DNA of 64,000 bases, from positions 62,001 through 126,000 of the forward strand of contig CAVVFZ010000023.1 of the NCBI GenBank assembly GCA_963747555.1. Direction: 5' to 3'. The stretch comes from DUZB01 sp963747555 (lineage in GTDB: Bacteria > Desulfobacterota > DSM-4660 > Desulfatiglandales > Desulfatiglandaceae). Of the stretch, positions 8,640 to 16,722 are shown in pieces (within the stretch, counting starts at the first letter, position 1; every line of letters starts with the position of its first letter). A program made the translations under genes and the position numbers. Below the pieces are notes generated by a model. The model made no database searches. It had not been told where the DNA came from and saw nothing but the letters and a program-made list of their open reading frames with translations.

Positions 8640-9830
8640 TCAGTAGGTCGGCTGCCATTTTCCGCCCTTCACCCGAACGATATGAATGGTTCGAATGCCA
8701 TCGCCCTTTTCATCAAAGACCATCATGCCCGCCGTGCCCCGCCAGAGCTTCATGTGAGCCAGTCCGTTCCTGATCTTGTCGCGGTTTGCCTGCAACTGGC
8801 CGGGGTCGTTTTGGGTTCCCTGTTTCTTCATGATATCCACCAGAAATTCCAGGATGTCGTAGACCGCCACGTCATACTGCTCCGGGTCACAGATCATCTC
8901 CGGATACGTTTTCCGGCACCGTTTTCGGAATTCCGCCGCGTATTTCTGTACCTTTGGACTGGGATCATCCTGGTTAAAGAGGCTCACGGCCCACAGACCT
9001 TCCGCCGCATCGCCGGCGATCTCGATGGTCTTGGGCGCGGCCGTGGCGCTCGCACCCAGCAGCGGTTGCTTCAAACCCTGACGTCGAATCTCTTTGATGA
9101 TGCTTCCGGTTTCCTGAGGGAAGGCGGAAATGCAGATGCCGTCCGCCTTGTAGGCCTTGAGCTTTTGGACCGGTTCGTTGAAAGCCGCGTTGCCGGTTTC
9201 AAAGGCGATGGGATCCTCCCGGTTCAGGATGCTTACGCCCAGGTTCTGAAAGATCATGGGCCACATCTTTTCGGCCATTACCCGTGTGACGTCGGCTTTC
9301 TTGTCATAAATAACGGCCACGGTCTTGATGTCATGGGCCGCCACCCAGGCCTTGGCCAGGGCCACTTCCTTTTTTTCAGAGCTGACCGTCATTCGGAAGG
9401 CATAGGGGAATTTTTTCAGATCGCTCAGTCCGGGCGTGGCGGAGGCCGTGGCAATGATGGCCACCTTTTCTTCATTGGTCACCGGGGCCAGACTCTTGAA
9501 CGGATCGCTGTAAAGGGGACCGATCACCACCAGCACCTTGTCTTCCTCCGCAAGCCGTCGATAGGCATCTATCGCCCGGGCTGGATCCCCTCCGGTGTCG
9601 TATTGCACCACTTCCACCGGAACCCCGTTGACGCCACCCCTTGCGTTTATCTTTTCCAGGGCCATTTCCATCCCGAGAATTTGTTTCCTTCCCCAGTCCG
9701 GGGTGGGTCCGGTGACGGGCGCCAGAAGCCCCACCTTGACGGGCTGCTGTTCGGCGCCGGCCACACTCCATGAAATCAACACACCAACCGCCACCAAAAG
9801 TCGAATCCCTTTCCCCATCGTTTTCATCAT
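8640..9830 (-). CDS. Periplasmic branched-chain amino acid/amide-type substrate-binding protein
   Basis: A 396-aa type-1 periplasmic binding protein (LivJ/AmiC fold). It has a signal peptide (hydrophobic LLVAVGVLISWSVAGA) and the family opening VKVGLLAPVTGP, GMEMALEKINARGGVNG, then VVIGPLYSD, ATASATPGL and PYAFRMTVS. AAGGAGG lies just upstream of the double ATG. No ABC permease or ATPase genes accompany it; it sits between cheW and the chemoreceptor gene, so I infer a sensory role in which the liganded protein docks on the receptor. It could instead serve an ABC transporter encoded elsewhere. The ligand cannot be named from sequence. Confidence 0.92.
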   Translation of the reverse strand: MMKTMGKGIRLLVAVGVLISWSVAGAEQQPVKVGLLAPVTGPTPDWGRKQILGMEMALEKINARGGVNGVPVEVVQYDTGGDPARAIDAYRRLAEEDKVLVVIGPLYSDPFKSLAPVTNEEKVAIIATASATPGLSDLKKFPYAFRMTVSSEKKEVALAKAWVAAHDIKTVAVIYDKKADVTRVMAEKMWPMIFQNLGVSILNREDPIAFETGNAAFNEPVQKLKAYKADGICISAFPQETGSIIKEIRRQGLKQPLLGASATAAPKTIEIAGDAAEGLWAVSLFNQDDPSPKVQKYAAEFRKRCRKTYPEMICDPEQYDVAVYDILEFLVDIMKKQGTQNDPGQLQANRDKIRNGLAHMKLWRGTAGMMVFDEKGDGIRTIHIVRVKGGKWQPTY

Positions 9831-9855
9831 GACGTTCCTCCTTATTCTTTGTTAT

Positions 9856-10380
9856 TCATTCCACCTGGACGATGATTTCCGGGTCCGAAAGCAATCGCTC
9901 CAGGTCCAGGATCATGAGCATATTGCCGGTGACGCCTCGGATGAACTTCCGTGCCTTGTCGGAAACCGCGGTTCTTCCGGTTTGTACTTCTTCCAAGGGA
10001 ACATTCGCCACCTTGGGGACATCGTCCCCCAGGATGCAGAATTCCATTGGTTGCATGGCATTCCTGCCCGGACCCCGGGCCAGAAGGATGTGGGCCGTTT
10101 CAGAGAGGGGCCGCGGCGGAAGACCTAAAAATCGCGCGATATCCATGATGGAACGGATACGGCCCCGAATATTGACAGCGCCCAGGATGAAGTCGGGGGT
10201 GAGTGGAACACGGGACCAGTTCTGTTTTTTAAGCGGCTGAATCTCCCGCAGAAGTTCCATTGGAACACCGTAAAGTTCATCTCCCACGGGGAAGGTGATC
10301 AGGTTCAGGACCCTCTCGGCTGTTTCATTCAACGGCATGGCCAACAGCTTTGCCCGCTCTTCAAGAACGTTTGACTTCAT
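9856..10380 (-). CDS. cheW: CheW coupling protein (second copy)
   Basis: A 174-aa single CheW domain: LITFPVGDELYGVPMELLREI, then FILGAVNIRGRIRSIMDIARF, closing with GNMLMILDLERLL. CheW links chemoreceptors to CheA. GGAGAG precedes the ATG by about five bases. The operon holds two CheW genes, this one beside the binding-protein/receptor pair and another upstream of cheR. It is 25 bp from the binding-protein gene and about 47 bp after cheR. Confidence 0.94.
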   Translation of the reverse strand: MKSNVLEERAKLLAMPLNETAERVLNLITFPVGDELYGVPMELLREIQPLKKQNWSRVPLTPDFILGAVNIRGRIRSIMDIARFLGLPPRPLSETAHILLARGPGRNAMQPMEFCILGDDVPKVANVPLEEVQTGRTAVSDKARKFIRGVTGNMLMILDLERLLSDPEIIVQVE

Positions 10381-10427
10381 CGCTTCTCTCCTTCACCCCT
10401 TCTGATTTCAGAGCCCTACATCCCCAT

Positions 10428-11903
10428 TCATTTCATCATGGTTAATAGCCGTGCGGGCGTAAGTCCTTCAGAACCCGGTATTTCCTGGTGCGATGGCATT
10501 TTGGCCGCCAGACGGATGGCCCGGGTCCGATGTCTCGCAGCATCATTCGTCCTTCCCAAATGGAGGTACAGGTTCGCCAGACTGAAATGGGTTAGGATGA
10601 AGCAGGGATCCAGATAGAGGATCATCTTAAATTCCCTGATCGCCGCTTCCCACTGGGCGGATTCCTGATGCATGAGTGCCAGGGTGTAACGGGCCCCGGT
10701 ATTTAAAGGATCCCTTGCGGTGGCCTCCAGGGCATATCTGCGGGCCTGTTCGAAACGGCCGGCATTGGCATGCACCCGGGCCATCTCTTCGCAGTCGCCC
10801 ACGGAACCAGGGGTTTTTTGCTTGTCCTCCCATATTTTCATAGAAACCCGGACCGGGTCTTCCTGTTGAGCCATGGCCGGCACAGCCCCGTCAGCCTGTT
10901 TTGGAAGGTGCGGTTCACGAACCGGTACATGGGGACTGCCCGATGGGATCAGGGGGGGCGACTCAAGAGGTGTTACACCCTTCCCTTTCACCATCCAGTC
11001 CTCTTTCCCTGCCCCGGTGGTCCTTGCTGCAATCCAGGGCGGCCTTCGGTAAACAAAGGCCCCCCTGATCTCTTGCACCTCAAAGCGGGAAAACAGATCG
11101 GCATCCGTCTCCGGAGCGCCCACGATGAGCCAGCCTCCGGGAACCAGGCATCGATAATATTTTTCGGCCATTTCCTTCATGGTCGATCGATCCAGATAAA
11201 TAGCCACATTGCGACAAACAATCAGGTCCATGGCCACGGTATTCGTGGGAAGGGAAGGATAGAGATCCGTGACCAGATTAAGATAGCTAAAGGTAACCAT
11301 CTCTTGAATATCCGGTCTGATCTTGAAATGCGTGCCGTTTCTGCTGAAGAATCGGGCTTTCATGACCGGTTCTGTCTGGCGAAAGGACCACTCACTGTAT
11401 AGTCCCCGGCGAGCCTTTTCGAGGGCCTTCTTGTTGATGTCGGTGGCCAGAATGGAGATGTTCCATCCGTGATTCTCGGGCATGATTTGACGCAACAGGA
11501 TGGCCAGGGAGTACGGCTCTTCTCCCGTGGAGCATCCCGCGCTCCAGATGCGGAGCCGGCGGACTTTTTTCCGGTCTTCAACAAGGGCGGGAAGGATATG
11601 GTGGCGAAGGGCGTTGAAATGATCTGCATTGCGAAAGAAATACGTTTCCCCTACCGTCACCGCGCTGATGAGAAGGTCCCAAACTCCGCTGTCCGTTCCG
11701 GCTTGTGACAGCATGTGGTAGTACGCATCAAGGGTTTCGCAGCCGGAGTTTGCGGCTGCATCGGAAAGGACCTGTGCAAGATTATGACGGCCGTTCCGGC
11801 CGGAAAAGAGCCCGGTGCGATCTCGGATCAGATCAAGGAAACGGAGGATTTCTTCTCGTGAGGCGGGGATTTTTGAGGATGAAGGCAATGGGTTCCGCAT
11901 CAT
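10428..11903 (-). CDS. cheR: CheR chemoreceptor methyltransferase with TPR extension
   Basis: A 491-aa protein. The N-terminal CheR all-helical and SAM-binding domains (~15-280) contain the family motif IWSAGCSTGEEPYSLAILL, preceded by TVGETYFFRN. After a low-complexity Pro-rich linker (~300-345), the C-terminus holds TPR-like repeats (ANAGRFEQARRYALEATARD, LNTGARYTLALMHQESAQWE, CFILTHFSLANLYLHLG). It methylates receptor glutamates with SAM; the TPR part probably mediates protein contacts, as in other CheR-TPR fusions. Its ATG overlaps the stop of the upstream cheW by four bases, indicating translational coupling. Confidence 0.95.
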   Translation of the reverse strand: MMRNPLPSSSKIPASREEILRFLDLIRDRTGLFSGRNGRHNLAQVLSDAAANSGCETLDAYYHMLSQAGTDSGVWDLLISAVTVGETYFFRNADHFNALRHHILPALVEDRKKVRRLRIWSAGCSTGEEPYSLAILLRQIMPENHGWNISILATDINKKALEKARRGLYSEWSFRQTEPVMKARFFSRNGTHFKIRPDIQEMVTFSYLNLVTDLYPSLPTNTVAMDLIVCRNVAIYLDRSTMKEMAEKYYRCLVPGGWLIVGAPETDADLFSRFEVQEIRGAFVYRRPPWIAARTTGAGKEDWMVKGKGVTPLESPPLIPSGSPHVPVREPHLPKQADGAVPAMAQQEDPVRVSMKIWEDKQKTPGSVGDCEEMARVHANAGRFEQARRYALEATARDPLNTGARYTLALMHQESAQWEAAIREFKMILYLDPCFILTHFSLANLYLHLGRTNDAARHRTRAIRLAAKMPSHQEIPGSEGLTPARLLTMMK

Positions 11904-12400
11904 GTTTCGAGCCTCGCCTTCCCTTGTTCCGGCAGCAAACGGTGAACATCCAGGACCAGAATAAGCCTGTCATCCCGACGAATGACGCCCGCCAGGGGTC
12001 TGGATCTGGCGAGAGGTCCGGAAGGCGGTTCCACCCGGCTTGCGCCTATTTCCAGCAGATCTGTGACTTCGTCTACGATGAGGGCCATGGGCCGTTCGAG
12101 GCCTTTCACGAGCAGCAATCGGTCTTCGGACCGGACCGGTTTGGACTCCCCGCCCAGGTGCTTTCTGAGATCCAGCACCGAAACCACCCGGCCATGGATA
12201 TTGATGGCCCCCGCCACCCAGTTCGGCGCCTCGGGCAAAGGCGTGAGAGCCACCATGCGCAGGGCCGACTCCACAAGCTCCAGGGGGAGGGCGTAACCTT
12301 GTTCGCCAAGACGGAAGCTGACAAAGTGTAGGGGCTTGTCCGCTACCGTAGTGTGGTTTTTCTCCACCGGCTCAAGCATCGTTTGGGTCCGTATGGTCAT
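11900..12400 (-). CDS. cheW: CheW coupling protein (first copy)
   Basis: A 166-aa CheW domain: HFVSFRLGEQGYALPLELVE, then WVAGAINIHGRVVSVLDLRKHLG, then LIVDEVTDLLEI and LAGVIRRDDRLILVLDVHRLL. It overlaps cheR by four bases, so the two are translationally coupled and probably act in the same receptor array. It is second in the operon after the receiver-like protein. Confidence 0.94.
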   Translation of the reverse strand: MTIRTQTMLEPVEKNHTTVADKPLHFVSFRLGEQGYALPLELVESALRMVALTPLPEAPNWVAGAINIHGRVVSVLDLRKHLGGESKPVRSEDRLLLVKGLERPMALIVDEVTDLLEIGASRVEPPSGPLARSRPLAGVIRRDDRLILVLDVHRLLPEQGKARLET

Positions 12401-12424
12401 CTCAACCGATCCTTTCTGCGCGAG

Positions 12425-12826
12425 TCATGTAATCCTCAAATATTGTCTTGAGATCTGTCCGAAAACAGAATCGATGATATCTCCTGATTTCCTTTTGAAG
12501 TGTTCATAGGAGCCCAGAAACACCAAGCCCGCACTTCTCATTTCCATCTCCATTTCAGGCGCAATCCTGTCAACAAGGCTCAGGACCTTGGCCTGGGGAA
12601 AGGTGTGTCTCAGGATCCGCATGCGTTCCTTGTCAAATATGTTGCCATTGGAATCGGTCACCACGATCAAACGGATCTTTTCCCTTAAAGACGGATCCAG
12701 AAAATGATCCAGCCCGGGAATGGTCTCTACCCGCAGGGAATATCCTTTCAGGATCTCCTCGACCGCTTTTACCTTCTTGCTCCTTCTGCCGACCAGAAGG
12801 GCTTGGCCGTTCTCTAATTCAGTCAT
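12425..12826 (-). CDS. Receiver-like protein without recognisable phosphorylation pocket
   Basis: A 133-aa protein starting behind a strong GGGGAGG. It reads like a response-regulator receiver in length and strand order (ALLVGRRSKKVKAVEEIL ... RLIVVTDSNGNIFDKERMRILRHTFPQ ... KVLSLV ... GLVFLGSYEHFK). However, the acidic pair after the first strand is replaced by GRRSK and no clear Asp stands at the usual phosphoacceptor position; D in VVTDSNG is the nearest acid. I read it as a possible pseudo-receiver. As first gene of the operon after the sigma-54 promoter it may be a scaffold or regulator. A direct function cannot be named. Confidence 0.7.
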   Translation of the reverse strand: MTELENGQALLVGRRSKKVKAVEEILKGYSLRVETIPGLDHFLDPSLREKIRLIVVTDSNGNIFDKERMRILRHTFPQAKVLSLVDRIAPEMEMEMRSAGLVFLGSYEHFKRKSGDIIDSVFGQISRQYLRIT

Positions 12827-12933
12827 TGTGCCTCCCCGGAAAAATGCCTCTTGGCCGACTTTCCGCTCGACTGAACGGAAGCGCTGAGAAGGATTTGGAT
12901 TGGGTGGTCCGCTTAAACATTAAACAAAACCAA

Positions 12934-12949
12934 AGCAAGAAACGAACCA
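12934..12949 (-). promoter_or_regulatory. Probable sigma-54 (-24/-12) promoter of the chemosensory operon
   Basis: On the minus strand, reading 12949 to 12934, the sequence is TGGTTCGTTTCTTGCT. It matches the consensus TGGCACG-N4-TTGCW at all but two positions, with the invariant GG and GC dinucleotides exactly ten bases apart. It lies about 110 bp upstream of the first operon gene (start 12826). The gene just upstream on the same strand encodes a sigma-54 activator, which makes the match more credible. Confidence 0.72.
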
Positions 12950-13052
12950 GCCACGCGAATTTTGTGAAATGGTTGGTCGTTCAATCCCGGGTCTTGGAAT
13001 GAATGGATTATGATAACAATAGGATAGCTTAGATTATGGCTGGAAAGATTTT

Positions 13053-13069
13053 GTTGCGGCGACAGCAAC
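13053..13069. promoter_or_regulatory. Possible upstream activator site (GTTGC-N7-GCAAC)
   Basis: A perfect five-base inverted repeat, GTTGC and GCAAC around a seven-base spacer, lies about 105 bp upstream of the sigma-54-type promoter, the usual distance for an enhancer bound by an NtrC-family activator. Only one copy is seen and the stem is short, so this is a candidate site only. Confidence 0.35.
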
Positions 13070-13144
13070 CTTCTCCATTCTTTCGAATATTTGCTTCGGC
13101 AGAGAAGAATTCGCTGTCAAATTGAAAGTACTGCCGGATGAAGG

Positions 13145-14542
13145 TCAATCATTTTGATAGGGATACGCCCTATTGATAAGAATACCGTATTTCTTGATCT
13201 TGCGGTACAGGGTTGCTTCACCGATCCCCAGTATTCCGGCGGCCAGCTTGCGGTTGTTGCCGCTCTTGGTCAGGGCATTCCTTATGGCGGCGGTCTCATA
13301 GGCCACCAGGCTGTCCTCGGCAGGGATTGAGTCCGTTCCGGATGGTCGTGCGACCGGCAAAGGGTAGATCGCTGGAGGCAGGTCTTCCGGAAACACCGTA
13401 TCCCCGTTTTTCAGGGCAACGATCCGCCGGATTACGTTCTCCAGTTCGCGGATATTGCCGGGCCAGTCATGGTTTTGCATGCAGGCCGACGCTTCTCCGG
13501 AGAACGCTGTTACGGAAGACGGGTCCGGTGAAAAGAGTTTGAGGAAATGACCCGTGAGCAGGGGAATATCTTCTTTCAGGTCTCTGAGGGGAGGGACACT
13601 GATCGCGAGCACATTCAACCGGTAGTAGAGGTCCTCGCGGAAGTTCCCCAGAGAGACCTCTTCAGCCAGCTTTCGATTGGTGGCAGCCAGGATTCTGATG
13701 TCGACCGGGTAATTCTTGCTGCTGCCCACAGGACGAACCTCTTTTTCCTGAATGGTTCTTAACAGCTTTGCCTGGATAGCAGGAGAGAGTTCCCCCACCT
13801 CATCCAAAAACAGGGTTCCCTTGTCGGCCGATCGGATAAGCCCCAAGGTTGAGATATGTGCCCCCGTAAATGCGCCTTTGGCGTGACCGAAAAGCTCACT
13901 CTCCATCACGGTTTCACTGATGGCGGCGCAATCAACCGGCACGAAATTATACCCCGCCCTTGGACTGTGAGCGTGAATGGCCCGCGCCACGAGTTCCTTG
14001 CCTGTCCCGGTTTCCCCCTGGATAAGGATGGTGAAATTACTCGGTCCCACCCGGGCGATCAGTTCTTTCATCTCCAGCATGGTGGTGCAATTGCCCACCA
14101 ACGGATCAAAATGGAAATGGGTTTGCATCTTTGCCTTCAGGCTGGTGTTCTCCTCCTTCAGATGCCATATCTTGTGAAGTTGTGCTATTCTGGCTCTCAA
14201 CCCCTCGGGGGAAAAGGGCTTTTCCAGGAAATCAACAGCCCCGAGCTTGATAGCATTGACGGCATCTTTGATCCCGCCGCAGCCTGTAAGAATACTCACC
14301 TGCACATCCTGGTGGGACTTTTTTATTTTTTTCAGGAGACTGAGTCCGTCCATGTCGGGCATCTTCAAATCAATCAGGGCTGCGTCTATTCTCGTCCCGG
14401 CCATGACGGCAAGGGCCTCTTCTCCGTCTAACGCGATGTGCAGGTCATAGTTTTCCCCGGCGAAAGTCTTTTGCAGCAGGGTCAGGATCGACGGCTCATC
14501 GTCCACAAACAACAGGGAAAATATGGGTAGCTCAGGCTTCAT
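13145..14542 (-). CDS. NtrC-family sigma-54-dependent response regulator
   Basis: A 465-aa protein of standard family length. It has an N-terminal receiver (phosphoacceptor in AALIDLKMPDMDG), a central AAA+ domain with Walker A GETGTGKE, the sigma-54 contact loop GAFTGA, Walker B TLFLDEVGEL and arginine-finger region (RLNVLAISVPPLRD), and a C-terminal Fis-type HTH (NNRKLAAGILGIGEATLYRK). It activates RNA polymerase-sigma54. It lies immediately upstream of, and on the same strand as, the chemosensory operon, which has a good sigma-54 promoter match, so that operon is its likely target. No dedicated kinase is adjacent; one of the kinases in the operon could phosphorylate it. Confidence 0.95.
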   Translation of the reverse strand: MKPELPIFSLLFVDDEPSILTLLQKTFAGENYDLHIALDGEEALAVMAGTRIDAALIDLKMPDMDGLSLLKKIKKSHQDVQVSILTGCGGIKDAVNAIKLGAVDFLEKPFSPEGLRARIAQLHKIWHLKEENTSLKAKMQTHFHFDPLVGNCTTMLEMKELIARVGPSNFTILIQGETGTGKELVARAIHAHSPRAGYNFVPVDCAAISETVMESELFGHAKGAFTGAHISTLGLIRSADKGTLFLDEVGELSPAIQAKLLRTIQEKEVRPVGSSKNYPVDIRILAATNRKLAEEVSLGNFREDLYYRLNVLAISVPPLRDLKEDIPLLTGHFLKLFSPDPSSVTAFSGEASACMQNHDWPGNIRELENVIRRIVALKNGDTVFPEDLPPAIYPLPVARPSGTDSIPAEDSLVAYETAAIRNALTKSGNNRKLAAGILGIGEATLYRKIKKYGILINRAYPYQND

Positions 14543-14733
14543 AATTTTATTTTAACAAAAAATGAGGCGAACAGCAAGAAAACGATCATTTTGATCGCCA
14601 CGCCTTCCATAGGAGTTTTTCACCCGAGACGGATCTCTTTCGGCCCTTCCCGTGCAGACGCATAAAGATCCGGCAGCTTCCACCGATTTTCTGATCGAGA
14701 CGGGCCTGGAGTGTGTCAAAATTGGATTTATTG

Positions 14734-14987
14734 TATCCTATTCAAATTCCTTGGTACTATGTTTGGATTCGACAAAGCCATTCCGCCACAGGGTCTTTTT
14801 TGCTGCCGCATCTAATTCCTATGGAGCACCGGTCCTTTTAGGCTGGTACGGAGAGGTCATTTAATGCTCAGCATCATTTTTTGTACCAGTCTAAAAGGAC
14901 CTATTAACGATCGTGAAGGTCGATCCAAGATGCGACATCAAAAAAGGCCCTGTGACTCCATTACTGCCAGGTTTTTTGAATAAGATA
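14734..14987. mobile_element. MITE-like palindromic element, copy A (254 bp)
   Basis: The ends are inverted repeats: TATCCTATTCAAA at the left and, reading inward from the right on the other strand, TATCTTATTCAAA. The complementarity continues inward with mismatches (ctttttTGCTGCCGCATCT, CCGGTCCTTTTAG against GACATC, AGGTCCTTTTAGAC), so the whole element can fold into one long hairpin. GATTTATT occurs on both flanks (14725-14732 and 14989-14996), compatible with a target duplication of about 8-10 bp. The length equals that of copy B (63488-63741). It has no transposase and no coding frame of note, and must move in trans if it moves at all. Confidence 0.82.
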
Positions 14988-15099
14988 CGATTTATTTTAT
15001 GCTGAAAGAAAATGAGGATGAAAAAAATAAGGATGAAAAGAAAGGCTCGGGGTTTGCTCCAGTCCTTTTTTGATTTGCAACAATCTGACCACAAACAAT

Positions 15100-15133
15100 A
15101 AAAAAGGAGGTACCCGATAACGGGCAACTCCTT
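15100..15133 (-). terminator. Rho-independent terminator after tRNA-Arg
   Basis: On the minus strand the hairpin AAGGAG-TTG-CCCG-TTAT-CGGG-TAC-CTCCTT is followed directly by a T run. The stem pairs AAGGAG with CTCCTT and CCCG with CGGG around a four-base loop. It begins nine bases past the tRNA 3' end, as expected for a tRNA transcription terminator. Confidence 0.82.
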
Positions 15134-15141
15134 GAATTTAC

Positions 15142-15218
15142 TGGCGCGCCTGACAGGATTCGAACCTGTGGCCTGCGGATTAGAAGTCCGCTGCTCTATC
15201 CAGCTGAGCTACAGGCGC
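15142..15218 (-). tRNA. tRNA-Arg (anticodon TCT)
   Basis: The minus strand gives a full cloverleaf. The acceptor GCGCCTG pairs with CAGGCGC, the D arm is GCTC-AGCTGGATA-GAGC, the anticodon stem GCGGA/TCCGC encloses loop CTTCTAA with anticodon TCT (reads AGA), and the T arm is ACAGG-TTCGAAT-CCTGT. The discriminator is G, and the CCA end is encoded. It is a standalone gene with its own terminator. Confidence 0.97.
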
Positions 15219-15295
15219 TTAAAAAAACCATTATAATTCAATGCAACGCGGAAGTAAATAGATACACACAGAAAAAAGCGGGCGGCAGGATTTTC

Positions 15296-16630
15296 TTAAG
15301 CATGATTACTTTTCCCGTTCAGGACTTCTCTGAGAACCACATTGGCCTTCGACTCTAACTGAACAACTACATCCGTAAGAGCCTTTAATCGTACGAGAGT
15401 CTTTTTCGATTTAACCTGATGAGGCAGATGAAAATGGGGATCTTCGAGAAACAGAACAATTTCGTCGAGAAATCCCAGATTATTGCCACCGGCTTCTCTG
15501 TATATGAGCTCTGCCCATCGTTCCTTCAATGTTGGAGCCACATCAGGGAAGGCTGCTATCAGTTCAGGGTCTTTGCCAAAATAAAGAGACTTCCTTAATT
15601 TATGAATGTTGTCAGAGACCTGACTTCTTATATTTTCTTCTGCTGGAAATCGAGATAGCAATTTTTCCCATTTTTCTTCTATTCGCATCCGGATCCATCT
15701 CTCACCCTGCAGCGGAGGCATATGAAGGTTCAAGAACCTGCTCTGCACATCATATAGGTCCTTTTGCAAGTCTTCGCGGACCCCTGCCATCTCAAGCAGC
15801 AACCGGTTGAGGGAATGGATGGCATCCGCCTTCATGCTCTCAAGTCCGGTGCCTCTTAACAGAACACGCTCCCACTGTTCCCGCAAGAAACCCAGTTCCA
15901 GTTTGATGAGGGAAAAAACCAGGCCGGTCTTGGCAATGACGTTGCGCAGGGAGTCCGCGAGAATATTGCAGGAGTTGATCCGGTCTTTTGCCAGATTTCT
16001 TATCGCGTCAAGGGATTGCTGCCTCAACTGGTAGGAAAGGAGTTCCGTTCCCAGGGCTCGGGAAAGTCTCTTGATGACTTTTGTTTCAGGGCCGCCAATC
16101 TGGATGGTATGGGGGATGAAATGAATCTTGATCACCGCTGCTACAACAAAGTCGCTATTCTGCCAGAGTGTTTTTCCCTCATAATTTTCTGGATAATCGA
16201 GTGTGGACCCTTCACTCAGGTAGACATCCTCCTTGCGAATAAGCACAGGTTCCATGTGATGAAAGTCCGTCCATATTCCTTCAACCTGAAGCCGGACACT
16301 CCTGGCATCGTTGCTCGGGTCCTCGGCAGTCCAACTCTCCTGTCTTTCCACGCACCAGGCCATGGCCTCGAGGGGACGTCCCGGTTCATCCCGGTATTGA
16401 ACCCACGGTTTTCCAGGGGGGTTATAATCGGACTTTTCCGGAAGACCCCAGGAGATGGTATTCTTTTCTTTGTCAACAATCCCGGAAGTAATTCTCGTAG
16501 CCACGATGTCCGGAGGCCTGCCCACCAGATAAACCGTCCCTTTGAAGGCATTCGGAAGACAAATCAGAATATTCTCGATGATATCCTTGCACGCCTTTTC
16601 AAGGATTTCCTGGTCAATTTCAATGGTCAA
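15296..16630 (-). CDS. Uncharacterised 444-aa soluble protein
   Basis: I do not recognise this protein. The frame begins with TTG at 16630, behind GAGGG at suitable spacing. The N-terminal ~190 residues look like an alpha/beta sensory fold: GTVYLVGRPPDIVATRIT, Trp-rich SWTAEDPSNDARS, then DFVVAAVIKIHFIP. The rest is strongly helical and charged (QQSLDAIRNLAKDRINSCNILADSLRNVI ...). This layout (GAF-like input, dimerising helices) recalls sensor kinases, but no ATPase domain, phospho-His motif, signal peptide or membrane segment is visible. It sits between tRNA-Arg and the Sir2 gene, same strand. Confidence 0.72.
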   Translation of the reverse strand: MTIEIDQEILEKACKDIIENILICLPNAFKGTVYLVGRPPDIVATRITSGIVDKEKNTISWGLPEKSDYNPPGKPWVQYRDEPGRPLEAMAWCVERQESWTAEDPSNDARSVRLQVEGIWTDFHHMEPVLIRKEDVYLSEGSTLDYPENYEGKTLWQNSDFVVAAVIKIHFIPHTIQIGGPETKVIKRLSRALGTELLSYQLRQQSLDAIRNLAKDRINSCNILADSLRNVIAKTGLVFSLIKLELGFLREQWERVLLRGTGLESMKADAIHSLNRLLLEMAGVREDLQKDLYDVQSRFLNLHMPPLQGERWIRMRIEEKWEKLLSRFPAEENIRSQVSDNIHKLRKSLYFGKDPELIAAFPDVAPTLKERWAELIYREAGGNNLGFLDEIVLFLEDPHFHLPHQVKSKKTLVRLKALTDVVVQLESKANVVLREVLNGKSNHA

Positions 16631-16722
16631 ACTCTTTCCCTCGGACCTTTTTCAGAACAAATGGGGTGGGCATTTACATATCGCGACATTGTATACAATT
16701 TTGAAATTTTGTCAAACAAATT

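Noticed and set aside
8580..9773. 397-aa plus-strand frame opposite the periplasmic binding protein
   Set aside because: The minus-strand product has a signal peptide and full family signature; the plus-strand frame is a high-GC antisense artefact.
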